In this document: piece by piece, positions 50,667 to 55,650 of the stretch | Numbering within the stretch: position 1 is the stretch's first letter | Layout: every line of letters starts with the position of its first letter | Assembly (NCBI GenBank): GCA_033239005.1 | Contig: BSQZ01000018.1 | Location: 8,976,536-9,040,535 of the forward strand | DNA from: Lamellibrachia satsuma | Lineage: Eukaryota > Annelida > Polychaeta > Sabellida > Siboglinidae | Direction: 5' to 3' | DNA length: 64,000 nt | Made by a program: the position numbers and the translations under genes | Notes under the pieces: generated by a model | Databases searched by the model: none | The model's input: the letters and a program-made list of their open reading frames with translations, nothing else | Told to the model about the DNA's origin: nothing

Positions 50667-53560
50667 TTTAGTTTTAAATATATTCTAACAAAATGTTATG
50701 CTTACTTTTAACAAATGCATATTTTTTTCAATCTCCATGATTGTAGAGAAATTAAATTATTATTATTATCATATTATTATTATTTAACAAATAAAAACTG
50801 GTAGTGAATACATCAAACATTGTAATGTGGGTAACCAAAAAATATGTGCCAGTGCTTGAGTAACAGACATTTTCAAAGGTGCTACGCAATCCCTGGAGTT
50901 CTACAGGTGCACCACATTAAAACAACTTATTTTACAGGTGCACCACATTAAAACAACTTATTTCAAAGCAACTTGCTATTCACCCTCTCAATGGACAGTA
51001 AGTAGCTAAGTATACTCCCAAGTCAATCCCAAATTTGCAAGATTATGGGTGATTGGTATGTTGCTGAATACAAGATTAATTTTTTACAGAAGTGCTAAGG
51101 CTTAGGCTCACATAAAAATGACTATCTGGTATCAGTGATGACCAGAGTTATGAACCACCGGTTTATTAATTATGCAATTAAAAAACTGTTGTTACTTAAA
51201 TACTTTAGGTACATAACAAAATTACATTACTGTCATAACCCCAGAAATGTTATTGAATTTATTGATTAATTTAAATCATGACATTAATATTACTTTAATA
51301 TGTTGGTAATTTATACAAATTAGATTTATATGGATCTCTGATGATTTCTTCAATAAAGGTTTCCCATTTAAAAGCTGCTATTTCTCTTTTAAATCAATTA
51401 TTTTCGCTATTATTCTACAGCGGACAAACTGTAACGTGAGTAACCAGAACACAACTAATTATTTTGACAACCACATATGTATTCAATTCAATTTATGCAA
51501 TTCCAAAACTGTTGCCAGGTAATGATACCTTGATATCTTAGCTACACAGAATATTAAGCCATTTGTTTACAGGAGTTATAGTGCGAGAAGACTTTGTTTA
51601 CAGCAGTTACAGTGCGAGAAGACTTTTTTACAGCAGTTATAGTGCGAGAAGACTTTTACAGCAGTTATAGTGCGAGAATACTTTGTTTACAGCAGTTATA
51701 ATGCGAGAAGACTTTGGTTACAGCAGTTATTGTGTGAGAAGACTTTGTTTACAGCAGTTACAGTGCGAGAAGACTTTGTTTACAGCAGTTATAGTGCGAG
51801 AATACTTTGTTTACAGCAGTTATAGTGTGAGAAGACTTTGGTTACAGCAGTTATAGTGCGAGAAGACTTTGGTTACAGCAGTTATAGTGTGAGAAGACTT
51901 TGTTTACAGCAGTTACAGTGCGAGAAGACTTTGTTTACAGCAGTTATAGTGCGAGAATACTTTGTTTACAGCAGTTATGGTGTGAGAAGACTTTGGTTAC
52001 AGCAGTTATAGTGCGAGAAGACTTTGTTTACAGCAGTTATAGTGCGAGAATACTTTGTTTACAGCAGTTATAGTGTGAGAAGACTTTGGTTACAGCAGTT
52101 ATAGTGCGAGAAGACTTTGTTTACAGCAGTTATAGTGTGAGAAGACTTTGTTTACAGCAGTTATAGTGCGAGAAGACTTTGGTTACAGCAGTTATAGTGT
52201 GAGAAGACTTTGGTTACAGCAGTTATAGTGCGAGAAGACTTTGTTTACAGCAGTTACAGTGCAAGAAGACTTTGTTTACAGCAGTTATAGTGCGAGAAGA
52301 CTTTGTTTACAGCAGTTATAGTGTGAGAAGACTTTGTTTACAGCAGTTATAGTGCGAGAAGACTTTGTTTACAGCAGTTATAGTGCGAGAAGACTTTGTT
52401 TACAGCAGTTATAGTGCGAGAAGACTTTGGATTTTAAGTTTGTACATTTTTTGGCATGCCCTTTTTTGTAACATGAGTAACTGCCATTTGCACAGTCACA
52501 AGATGAAAAGTAATCACTTAATTTTTTTCTCTTTTCTGTCACATGCTATGATCATTTAACTCACGCTTCAGCAAAGGAAACATTTTACAGTGTGTAATTA
52601 TTAAAACAGCAGCTCAAAAGAAAATATTATGGTAAAAATGTAATGCTAGTAACCATGGAATGGCCCATATACTGTTGTTGAACATAATCATTTGACATAT
52701 TAACTGCATTTTATCTAAGAATTTTTGGAGCCTGATCATTTCTGACAGAAAGCGTATTGATAGAAATCATACTGGAAGAAACAATTATTAGCATAAACCA
52801 TATTGACTGAAACCATATTGCCAATTTGTTTTAGTAGAAACCATACTAGAACAAATCATACAGACAAAAGCCATACTGGCAGAAATCATGCTGGAAGAAA
52901 ACGTACTGACAGAAGCCATACTGGAAGAAATTATTCTGACAGAAACCATACAGGCATTCTGGATGAAACCATACTGACAGAAACCATACTAGCAGACATT
53001 GATGGCTATAACCGGCTATAACTACTGCTACATACTGGAAGAAACTAGACAAGAGGAAACCATTCTGGCAGAAACTATATTGGTAGAAACCATGCTGGTT
53101 GAAACCATACCAGCATAAAACTTTCTGAAAGAAACCCTACTGGAAGAAACCTTACCAACAGAAACCATTCTGGCAGAAACTACGTTGGTAGAAACAACAC
53201 TGGCAGAAACAATATTGGTAGAAACCATTCCAGCAGAAAGTATTTTGGTAGAAATTATACTGGCAGAAACCATTCTGACAGAAATCTTATGTTAGAAACC
53301 ATAGTTGCAGTAACCTTTCTGGAACAAACCATACCAAAAGGAACCATGCCAGAAGGTACCACACAGGCAGAAGCCATGCCAGCAGAAACAGTACAGACAC
53401 AAACCATAGTTTAACACTTTCTTGGTTTAAGAATCAGTTACCTGATGTATGAGACCATCGCTGCCTGACACTCCTCAATCAGTTGTACTTTATCTTTACT
53501 GCGGTTGCTACCTCGGCGGCGAAACGAAAATTTAGCTGCTGATAATTTGTCCATTGCCAT
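7083..53560 (-). CDS. NAXE: NAD(P)HX epimerase, five-exon gene (join of 53442-53560, 25313-25421, 20890-21000, 19321-19582, 7083-7321)
   Basis: The YjeF_N-family enzyme epimerises the R form of hydrated NAD(P)H (NAD(P)HX) so that the partner dehydratase NAXD can repair it; in animals it is mitochondrial/cytosolic, and the vertebrate protein is also known as AIBP. The five exons sum to 840 nt (279 aa; human NAXE is about 288 aa). Visible landmarks are [14 protein letters not shown] (residues 58-71), the loop GPGNNGGDG (95-103), [10 protein letters not shown] (120-129), [10 protein letters not shown] (164-173, with the conserved Asp and Lys), [12 protein letters not shown] (194-205) and YLGGRFVP (236-243). 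Intron phases are 2, 0, 0 and 1, and every junction has GT..AG. There is no internal stop or frameshift. All introns are loaded with tandem repeats and transposon debris. Exon 1 is the least conserved part; the other four are unambiguous by family resemblance. Confidence 0.93.
7535..7640. repeat. ~20-bp tandem repeat, 4 copies
   Basis: Imperfect copies of ATGTGTACTTATACAACA in NAXE intron 4, about 200 bp from the exon 5 acceptor. Confidence 0.8.
7690..9410 (-). mobile_element. CR1-like non-LTR retrotransposon C, endonuclease to RT
   Basis: A longer relative of fragment A in the same orientation inside NAXE intron 4. It keeps motif B ([18 protein letters not shown], about 7930-7860), which fragment A lacks, but a frame change follows. 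The endonuclease-RT linker is readable at 8864-8613 ([20 protein letters not shown]). The 9.0-9.4 kb part is endonuclease C-terminus, matching a second copy at 15.9-16.1 kb. Many stops make it inactive. Confidence 0.85.
9475..11160. repeat. compound CAG-rich minisatellite (45-bp then 24-bp units)
   Basis: At 9475-10160 the period is 45 bp (cores CTACAACAATCACAACAAC and GCAGCAGCCACTACAACA). From about 10165 to 11150 the period is 24 bp (ACTGCAGACACTACAACAGC). Both periods are multiples of three and stop-free, so a 593-codon plus frame (Thr/Ala-rich, ADTTTAAT octads) and a 557-codon minus frame coexist. There is no signal peptide, splice evidence or flanking domain, so I do not call a mucin-like gene. 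It abuts the 5' part of CR1-like element C. Confidence 0.95.
11214..11834. other. unique sequence, nothing recognised
   Basis: Non-repetitive intron sequence between the CAG-rich array and an RT remnant. A 68-codon frame at 11369-11575 has no recognisable family. Confidence 0.35.
11835..12735 (+). mobile_element. degenerate Jockey/CR1-type RT fragment
   Basis: Plus-strand RT remnants: [18 protein letters not shown] (motif A), a damaged motif C region near 12180 (MSMI), [17 protein letters not shown], then [20 protein letters not shown] and [16 protein letters not shown]. Several stops and frameshifts. The C-terminal HNFNTH block runs directly into the 38-bp array, suggesting the array was seeded at the end of this ORF. 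Confidence 0.8.
12740..14822. repeat. 38-bp minisatellite, ~55 copies
   Basis: Very homogeneous 38-bp units (cores CAATACAACATACACACAGT and GAGTACAACACACGGG). The left third has more AAGTAAT and AGGCAAT variants; the right two thirds are almost pure GGGCAAT, with GTCAGAGT variants clustered at 14.5-14.82 kb. Minus frames stay open for up to 693 codons in cysteine-rich [18 protein letters not shown] repeats; these are artefacts of the stop-free unit. Confidence 0.98.
14845..15236 (-). mobile_element. CR1-like fragment D, RT C-terminus and 3' end
   Basis: A minus-strand frame at 15233-14946 reads [20 protein letters not shown] followed by [20 protein letters not shown], the usual C-terminal end of CR1-type ORF2, then a stop and the short 3' UTR ending AATCTTGTTAAAT next to the 38-bp array. 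Confidence 0.85.
15237..15625. repeat. 55-bp minisatellite inside an RT sequence, 7 copies
   Basis: Seven 55-bp units containing CTTCATCGATCTATCTAAGG. In frame, the unit reads [14 protein letters not shown], which is RT motif A, and the last copy continues directly into further RT sequence. The unit is therefore a duplicated piece of RT coding DNA. Confidence 0.93.
15590..15835 (+). mobile_element. non-LTR RT fragment E
   Basis: Plus strand: [33 protein letters not shown], a stop, then [20 protein letters not shown] (motif B region) and FSIFLAAFL. Truncated after motif B; inactive. Confidence 0.8.
15893..16440 (-). mobile_element. CR1-like endonuclease fragment F
   Basis: Minus-strand fragments include [36 protein letters not shown] and [17 protein letters not shown] (GDFN motif changed to GEFN). 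The stretch 15899-16084 closely matches 9198-9380 in element C. Inactive. Confidence 0.78.
16626..17104. repeat. 40-bp minisatellite, 12 copies
   Basis: Units with GATATCTCTGACCCCTCCTT and ATTACTATTACAATTTT. A few copies have lost one C and are 39 bp. In NAXE intron 4. Confidence 0.97.
17105..18135. other. intron sequence with an element-like 3' tail
   Basis: 17350-17572 is AT-rich and ends with CCTAATAAAAACATC followed by (TCTG)n at 17573-17591. A polyadenylation-like signal followed by a simple repeat is how many non-LTR elements and SINEs end, so this may be the 3' end of a plus-strand retroelement; no ORF confirms it. The rest (17600-18135) shows nothing I recognise. Confidence 0.4.
18136..19366 (-). 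repeat. 46-bp minisatellite made of NAXE exon-4 end plus 5' splice site, ~26 copies
   Basis: On the NAXE strand each unit reads about 31 nt of coding sequence (GCCAGCATTGATGTGCCGTC is the exon version) followed by GGTAAGAAACTGTAG. The first unit is the true exon 4 end with its GTAAGT donor at 19320-19315. About 23 of the copies keep GTAAGT or GTAAGA; a few have lost it (GATAAG at two sites, GTTAAG in the last). Near the exon, three-unit blocks of 138 bp are themselves duplicated (about 19060-19197 and 19198-19335). 46 is 1 modulo 3. Confidence 0.97.
19321..19582 (-). CDS. NAXE: NAXE coding exon 4
   Basis: 262 nt (87 codons plus one base), from TTGCAG to the donor GTAAGT at 19320-19315. It begins [16 protein letters not shown] and ends [12 protein letters not shown]. 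The conserved Asp and Lys of [10 protein letters not shown] are present. The last ~31 nt of the exon, together with the donor, are the first unit of a 46-bp tandem array that continues to about 18136. Reading past the true donor meets TAA after two codons, so use of a downstream copy would truncate the protein. Confidence 0.97.
19583..19920. other. NAXE intron 3, left part
   Basis: AT-rich sequence with short (TAA)n near 19622-19640 and (ATC)n near 19892-19915. The ATC-rich patch contains the target site of the MITE. Confidence 0.4.
19921..20332. mobile_element. hAT-like MITE, 412 bp, with 8-bp target duplication
   Basis: It begins TAGGGCCGG and ends CGGTCCTA (inverted: TAGGACCG), with further imperfect inverted similarity inward (runs of GATACAC, CGATACA, ATATCGC). 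The 8 bases ATAATCAA occur immediately before (19913-19920) and after (20333-20340). An 8-bp duplication with short T/CAGGG-type termini is characteristic of hAT elements. No transposase ORF; non-autonomous. Lies in NAXE intron 3. Confidence 0.82.
20341..20795. other. NAXE intron 3, right part
   Basis: Unique sequence between the MITE and the 39-bp duplication; nothing recognised. Confidence 0.35.
20796..20880. repeat. 39-bp tandem duplication beside the exon 3 donor
   Basis: Two copies (20796-20834, 20835-20873; core GGACATCTAG and CAGATGACATCCGC) plus a partial third that runs to within 10 bp of the exon 3 donor. The third partial copy (ACAAGGAGGCAC) overlaps the intronic start, suggesting the duplication grew from the splice-site flank. 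Confidence 0.92.
20890..21000 (-). CDS. NAXE: NAXE coding exon 3 (PGNNGGDG loop)
   Basis: 111 nt, exactly 37 codons, phase 0 at both ends, from CACCCAG to a GTGAGT donor. It encodes [20 protein letters not shown] followed by [17 protein letters not shown]. The glycine-rich GPGNNGGDG loop is the signature of the YjeF_N substrate pocket. A 39-bp tandem duplication runs almost into the donor from the intron side. Confidence 0.97.
21340..22622. repeat. 10-bp minisatellite, ~128 copies
   Basis: Units of ATGTATGTCC with ACGTATGTCC, ATGTTTGTCC and ATGTATGCCC variants. The ACG variants concentrate at about 21500-22250. All three plus frames are open for >400 codons and minus frames also stay open; artefacts of the unit. 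In NAXE intron 2. Confidence 0.98.
22815..23055. repeat. CACG/CACACTCACGC low-complexity tract
   Basis: Irregular alternation of ACGC runs with CACCACACTCACGCA blocks. Alternating purine-pyrimidine composition is compatible with Z-DNA. Confidence 0.9.
23056..23470. other. unique sequence in NAXE intron 2
   Basis: AT-rich; nothing recognised. Confidence 0.35.
23470..24475. repeat. 41-bp minisatellite, ~24 copies
   Basis: Units containing GTAGTTGAACCCCGCCCTGC and CTTCACAGCTCTTGTACTC. A homogeneous right half (CTCATGTAGTTG) contrasts with a more variable left half. In NAXE intron 2. Confidence 0.97.
24663..24858. repeat. 68-bp tandem repeat, ~3 copies
   Basis: Successive copies carry GGGAAGTACACCGTGTTTCC and TCATTGAGGGGTTTATTGGA; the first is partial. 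Confidence 0.9.
24974..25284. repeat. pure CCCTCC polypyrimidine tract
   Basis: About 310 bp almost entirely of CCCTCCCTCC and CCCCTCC. On the NAXE sense strand this is GGGAGGG/GGGGA, a strong candidate for G-quadruplex or triplex structure. It begins 28 nt after the exon 2 donor. Confidence 0.95.
25313..25421 (-). CDS. NAXE: NAXE coding exon 2
   Basis: 109 nt, entered in phase 2 after TTGCAG and ending in phase 0 at GCAAGG before GTAGGT. It encodes [20 protein letters not shown] and [16 protein letters not shown], the first helix and start of the Rossmann-like core of the YjeF_N fold, very close to vertebrate NAXE. The donor is followed after 28 nt by a 310-bp pure G/A tract (sense strand), so the splice site sits next to potential G-quadruplex RNA. 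Confidence 0.96.
25422..26249. other. start of NAXE intron 1 proximal to exon 2
   Basis: Contains a TGCG/TGCA alternating run at about 25608-25646 and an 8-bp repeat (AATGGTGT, four copies) at 26081-26115. Otherwise nothing recognised. Confidence 0.45.
26250..29525. repeat. 52/59-bp minisatellite, ~62 copies
   Basis: Units carry AACTGATACAGTGAAGCC and CCACTGGCTTGTGCAGCACT. Two length classes exist: 52 bp (CACTAGTAATAA) and 59 bp (CACTACCTGGTAGTAATAA). The extra 7 bp turn the junction into the perfect palindrome ACTACCTGGTAGT. Minus frames read [21 protein letters not shown] repeats, not a gene. In NAXE intron 1. Confidence 0.98.
29526..30745. other. intron 1 sequence containing a possible THAP exon
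   Basis: AT-rich, mostly featureless. A plus-strand AATAAA occurs at about 30077-30083, downstream of the THAP-like exon. Otherwise nothing recognised. Confidence 0.35.
29863..29898 (+). pseudogene. possible first exon of a THAP-domain gene (fragment)
   Basis: ATG starts [12 protein letters not shown], matching the usual N-terminus of invertebrate THAP zinc-finger proteins (first Cys pair CxxxxC), and is followed by a donor-like GTAAGA at about 29902. No second exon carrying the rest of the finger was found nearby. It may be the first exon of a gene nested antisense in NAXE intron 1, a decayed THAP transposase, or chance. Confidence 0.3.
30747..30838. repeat. 45-bp tandem duplication
   Basis: Two near-identical copies containing GACCACATCACATGTTTATG and TATGGTAGATATATAAG. 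Confidence 0.92.
31016..31056. repeat. (CAT)n microsatellite
   Basis: About 13 CAT units with a few interruptions. Confidence 0.9.
31095..38390 (-). mobile_element. Jockey/CR1-type retrotransposon G with endonuclease, expanded array and RT
   Basis: From high to low coordinates on the minus strand: endonuclease N-part ([20 protein letters not shown] at ~38190; [13 protein letters not shown] at ~38090), GEFNVDLLK (canonical GDFN altered to GEFN), [15 protein letters not shown] (catalytic SDH intact), the EN-RT linker disrupted by ~71 copies of a 63-bp unit, then [36 protein letters not shown] (motif A), [20 protein letters not shown] (motif B), LYADD (motif C) and a C-terminus [20 protein letters not shown] ending near 31100. 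The core is about 2.8 kb without the array. Several frameshifts (near 38050, 32430 and after YADD) make it inactive. It lies in NAXE intron 1 in the same orientation as NAXE. Confidence 0.9.
33083..37553 (-). repeat. 63-bp in-frame minisatellite, ~71 copies, inside element G ORF2
   Basis: Each unit encodes 21 residues ([20 protein letters not shown] type) with few substitutions: E/D, N/Y, V/I, N/S. Both flanks are the same retroelement [19 protein letters not shown] upstream and [20 protein letters not shown] downstream. One continuous frame of 1,690 codons runs from 37995 to 32923. A block of 15 units (945 bp) is duplicated: the rare variants at 33927, 34053 and 34242 recur at 34872, 34998 and 35187. 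The ORF is a by-product of a multiple-of-three unit without stops, not evidence of a protein. Confidence 0.97.
38391..38581. other. spacer between element G and the 44-bp array
   Basis: Contains the short inverted repeat CCCATCTGCCCATCTTGAAGATGGGC near 38468-38500 (arms GCCCATCTT/AAGATGGGC). No gene. Confidence 0.45.
38582..39073. repeat. 44-bp minisatellite, 11 copies
   Basis: Units containing GCGCATGCCTTCCTTTGTTA and CAGTGGCAGAGATCCACAAT, very homogeneous (GCCG/GCCT and GCGC/GCAC variants). Confidence 0.97.
39074..39597. other. unique intron 1 sequence
   Basis: Nothing recognised; increasingly AT-rich toward the palindrome at 39598. Confidence 0.35.
39598..39631. repeat. 34-bp perfect palindrome
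   Basis: Left arm AAGTTTATTTACATTTA, right arm TAAATGTAAATAAACTT, no spacer. Could extrude as a cruciform or fold as an RNA hairpin. Confidence 0.95.
39763..39826. repeat. 15-bp tandem repeat, ~4 copies
   Basis: Copies of TGTACTGACATTGGG, flanked on each side by diverged CCCATTTCGGCCAATAATGG / CCCAATTGGGTCAATAATGG blocks that are themselves related. Confidence 0.9.
40575..40765. repeat. diverged dispersed duplication, copy 1
   Basis: Shares order and wording with 40965-41215: CAGCAGTTCCAC / CAGCTGTTCCAC, TTTTCAAGAAGCC, GGCTCATGCAGCA / GGCTTATGCAGCA, and GTGAACAACTGCAATACTC / GTGAACTGCAATATTC. Confidence 0.7.
40965..41215. repeat. diverged dispersed duplication, copy 2
   Basis: Second copy of the 40575-40765 segment, with an 11-bp expansion (AATGTACAATA, three copies) near 40988-41020. 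Source unknown. Confidence 0.7.
41265..42061. mobile_element. hAT-like non-autonomous element, 797 bp, with 8-bp target duplication
   Basis: Begins CAGGGTTG and ends CAACCCGG (inverted CCGGGTTG). The AT-rich subterminal ends both carry AATCATGATTT. TTATCAAT occurs immediately left (41257-41264) and right (42062-42069). Terminal CAGGG and an 8-bp duplication indicate hAT. No transposase domain visible in the interior. Confidence 0.85.
42062..42509. other. intron 1 sequence with a local duplication
   Basis: Near-copies of AAAACAAAATGATGTTCATG followed by GGAGTATTTATGT occur at about 42100-42140 and 42140-42200. Nothing else recognised. Confidence 0.4.
42510..42594. repeat. 28-bp tandem repeat, 3 copies
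   Basis: Three copies containing GATGTCCCAGTCAATGTAGA. Confidence 0.93.
42765..43065. repeat. 16-bp array arranged as a giant inverted repeat
   Basis: 42765-42900 carries the unit ACAGCATTATGGACGT in plus orientation; 42925-43065 carries it inverted (ACGTCCATAATGCTGT). The centre at 42903-42924 is ACATAAAATG-TG-CATTTTATGT, a perfect hairpin. The two arms could pair over about 130-140 bp imperfectly. Confidence 0.9.
43236..43372. repeat. 33-bp tandem repeat, 4 copies
   Basis: Units containing ATTGTAAATAACACTTTGAA; 11 codons long, so frames stay open on both strands ([11 protein letters not shown] repeated). No protein family recognised. Confidence 0.93.
43373..44702. other. AT-rich intron sequence
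   Basis: Contains an (AAAT)n run near 43662-43684. A minus frame at 44722-44483 has no recognisable domain. No gene. Confidence 0.4.
44703..45519 (-). repeat. 20-bp minisatellite with a 5' splice site in every unit, ~41 copies
   Basis: The plus unit is GTGACTTACCACTGCAGGAC. In the NAXE sense it reads CTGCAGTGGTAAGTCAC, so nearly every unit holds GTAAGT, a perfect U1-complementary core. A handful of copies have lost it (GCTAAG, GATAAG). Lies in NAXE intron 1, sense orientation. Confidence 0.97.
45520..46679. other. intron 1 sequence, nothing firm
   Basis: Unique AT-rich DNA. It may include unrecognisable upstream parts of the retroelement that starts clearly at 46690. Confidence 0.35.
46850..47095 (+). 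repeat. 26-bp minisatellite next to the YNDD motif, ~9 copies
   Basis: Units of GTATCAGACACCCAGACGTC plus six bases. It begins about 50 bp after the YNDD catalytic motif of element H; RT sequence resumes immediately after it. Confidence 0.95.
47438..47972 (+). repeat. 23-bp minisatellite within RT coding sequence, ~23 copies
   Basis: Nearly perfect units of CATGGTCGACCTCACTCACA plus three. The seed is the codons for AWSTSLTLH of element H. Since 23 is not a multiple of three, all three plus frames are open and read [24 protein letters not shown] repeats; the element frame is regained at the right edge. Confidence 0.97.
48100..48822 (+). repeat. 26-bp minisatellite, left block, ~27 copies
   Basis: Units of ATGTTGTGCACGCTACCCCT plus six. 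The first six or seven units are nearly identical and the rest drift (CTTACCCAATGTTGTACA type, with 21- to 29-bp length variants). It starts within the C-terminus of element H and is interrupted at its right edge by retroelement I. Confidence 0.95.
48815..50220 (+). mobile_element. non-LTR retrotransposon I, 5'-truncated, RT nearly intact, inserted into the 26-bp array
   Basis: Plus strand: [58 protein letters not shown] (motif A), [20 protein letters not shown] (motif B), [14 protein letters not shown] (YADD at 49315-49326), [32 protein letters not shown], and the thumb/C-terminus ending [13 protein letters not shown] at about 50122. Only one break is obvious: a one-base indel in the T7 run near 49171-49177 splits the frame into 48780-49244 and 49099-50124. 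It is the best preserved retroelement here and probably the youngest. The 3' UTR has a short duplication (TATTCAATTGTACC). Confidence 0.9.
50236..50305 (+). repeat. 26-bp minisatellite, right block
   Basis: Two to three units (CCCCTTACCCAATGTT, TGTACACGCTACC) of the same array as 48100-48822, separated from it by retroelement I. Confidence 0.9.
50306..50520. other. unique AT-rich sequence
   Basis: Nothing recognised. Confidence 0.3.
50523..50660. repeat. (TA)n microsatellite, two runs
   Basis: About 40 bp and 74 bp of pure TA separated by TGTATATGTGTGTATGCATG. Confidence 0.97.
50661..51569. other. unique AT-rich intron sequence
   Basis: Contains an ATT run near 50760-50785 and a ~33-bp direct duplication (CAGGTGCACCACATTAAAAC) at 50905-50965. 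A short phrase TGTAA(C/T)GTG(A/G)GTAACCA recurs near 50822 and 51430 and, diverged, near 52461 and 52637, hinting at an older, decayed repeat. Confidence 0.4.
51570..52432. repeat. 31-bp minisatellite, ~28 copies
   Basis: Units of TTTGTTTACAGCAGTTATAG plus TGCGAGAAGAC. In the plus orientation each has an acceptor-like TTTGTTTACAG, antisense to NAXE. Confidence 0.97.
52741..53412. repeat. degenerate ~15/16-bp GAAACCATACTGGCA repeat
   Basis: Roughly 40 imperfect units built on AGAAACCAT-(A/T)CTG-GCAG. More diverged than the other arrays. It ends about 30 nt from the NAXE exon 1 donor. Confidence 0.88.
53442..53560 (-). CDS. NAXE: NAXE coding exon 1 (N-terminus)
   Basis: Encodes 39 codons plus two bases. 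The first in-frame ATG is at 53560, with a second ATG two codons on and a TGA four codons upstream, which fixes the start within this exon. The N-terminus is basic ([14 protein letters not shown]), compatible with a weak mitochondrial presequence. The exon ends ..MVSYI-AG before a GTAACT donor. Adding the C from exon 2 makes AGC (Ser) and gives [17 protein letters not shown], the pattern of human VKYLSQEEAQAVDQELF. This phase match and similarity are the evidence that an exon 28 kb upstream belongs to the gene. A TG-rich acceptor-like TGTGTCAG at about 53611-53618 leaves room for a non-coding 5' exon. Confidence 0.82.
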
Positions 53561-54512
53561 GTGCACTGGTCAGTTGGTGGTCACTCCAAGTCTTATCTTC
53601 GCGCTACTTGCTGACACACACACACAAGATGCACAAGAGACATCTACCAGTGACAGTGCAAGCAACATGAGCAACACTGACAGATGACATGACAGCAAAT
53701 GACATGTATTACACCTGTTTCACTCCACCTACTGGCCACTGATTGGTCAGTGAAGGACCAGTCCAGTGAGTCGACCAAAAGGGGGTTGTACATTCATATT
53801 GATTTTACACCTTGTCTATGAGACAACATAACAGCAATGGTGACATTACACAGTAGAGTGTCATTGTAATAAAAACACCATTTCTTCTGTAATAACAACA
53901 GCAGGTAAAGTATAAATACATAACTTTCCCATCATTGTAAATGCTCGTTAATTTTCTATAGGACGGACAGAATTGCAGCAAGATATTAAGAGGAGGACGA
54001 ATAAAACCAATGTCAGGCAAACACTAACAACATATCTGTGCCGGCGCCTTGCAAGCCAGGTAGGCACTAGACTTAGGCAGAACTAAGCTAATGGATTCCA
54101 CATTTAACAAATCGTATCTGAGCAAGACAATATGATCCCACCTAGGGAGATCAGGGCACTGATATACTGTTGAGCTTCTCTTTGAGCCTGGGGCAGTGAC
54201 TCTCCAGCTGCCAGCCTCCCTGCACCACTGGAGAAGCTCCTGCGAGATGTTGCAAGGATTCCTTCACAGTGCACAAGCATTGAGACATTCTCCAATTGTC
54301 CAGTCTTACACAGATGAACAACCACAGTTGTCAAAAAACTGGAAATTTTTCAGAGCATAACATTCTAGCACTGTGGACAACTCTGCAGAACAATGAAAAT
54401 AAAAAGAATATGAAGCCAATAAAAGCCAAAAGAATCCGTGAAAAGAATCATCAGTTGTCACATCAGTTACTTTGCTGTAAAATGCAGAGCAGCACTAAGA
54501 AAGCAGTATTTG
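53561..54512. other. NAXE upstream region
   Basis: Likely 5' UTR and promoter for NAXE on the minus strand (CCAAT box at 53742). A minus-strand open stretch at 54334-54104 (SGAGRLAAGESLPQAQREAQ) has no recognisable family. No plus-strand gene recognised. Confidence 0.4.
53736..53752 (-). promoter_or_regulatory. CCAAT box upstream of NAXE exon 1
   Basis: On the NAXE strand the sequence reads CTGACCAATCAG, a good match to the NF-Y/CCAAT consensus, about 180-190 nt upstream of the predicted ATG. No TATA box is evident nearby. Position and orientation suit a promoter element of a TATA-less housekeeping gene; this is inference from motif and location only. Confidence 0.35.
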
Positions 54513-55650
54513 GTGGATCACTTCATGTGTTCATGGTGGATCACTTCATGTGTTCATGGTGGATCACTTCACGTGTTCATGGTGGATCACTTCACGTGTT
54601 CATGGTGGATCACTTCACGTGTTCATGGTGGATCACTTCACATGTTCATGGTGGATCACTTCACGTGTTCATGGTGGATCACTTCACATGTTCATGGTGG
54701 ATCACTTCACGCGTTCATGGTGGATCACTTCATGTGTTCATGGTGGATCACTTCATGTGTTCATGGTGGATCACTTCATGTGTTCATGGTGGATCACTTC
54801 ATGTGTTCATGGTGGATCACTTCACATGTTCATGGTGGATCACTTCACATATTCATGGTGGATCATTTTACATGTTCATGGTGGATCACTTAACGCGTTC
54901 ATGGTGGATCACTTCACGTGTTCAAGGTGGATCACTTCACATGTTCATGGTGGATCACTTCACATGTTCATGGTGGATCACTTCACATGTTCATGGTGGA
55001 TCACTTCACATGTTCATGGTGGATCACTTCATGTGTTCATGGTGGATCACTTCACGCGTTCATGGTGGATCACTTCACGCGTTCTTGGTGGATTACTTCA
55101 TGTGTTCATGGTGGATCACTTCACGCGTTCATGGTGGATCACTTCACACGTTCACAGTTGATCACTTCACGCGTTCATGGTGGATCACTTCACGTGTTCA
55201 TGGTGGATCACTTCACGTGTTCATGGTGGATCACTTCACGTGTTCATGGTAGATCACTTCATGTGTTCATGGTGGATCACTTCACATGTTCATGGTGGAT
55301 CACTTCACGCGTTCATGGTGGATCACTTCACGTGTTCACGGTGGATCACTTCATGTGTTCATGGTAGATCACTTCACGTGTTCATGGTGGATCACTTAAC
55401 ATGTTCATGGTGGATCACTTTACATGTTCATGGTGGATCACTTCACGTGTTCATGGTGGATCACTTCACATGTTCATGGTAGATCACTTATCGTGTTCAT
55501 GGTGGATCACTTCACGTGTTCATGGTAGACACTTCACATGTTCATGGTGGTTGAATCACTTCACGTGTTCATGGTGGATCATTTCACGTATTCACGGTAG
55601 ATCACTTCACATGTTCATGGTGGTTAAATCACTTCACGTGTTCATGGTGC
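54513..55650. repeat. 23-bp minisatellite, ~49 copies
   Basis: Units of TTCATGGTGGATCACTTCAC plus (G/A)(T/C)G. Three plus frames stay open (MVDHFTCSWWITSHVHGGSL type). A few units near the right end carry an inserted TTGAA or TTAAA or lack bases. Confidence 0.98.

Noticed and set aside
54104..54334. A 76-codon minus-strand ORF upstream of NAXE exon 1, considered as an upstream exon
   Set aside because: No recognisable domain, and an in-frame stop directly upstream of the NAXE ATG separates any upstream coding exon.
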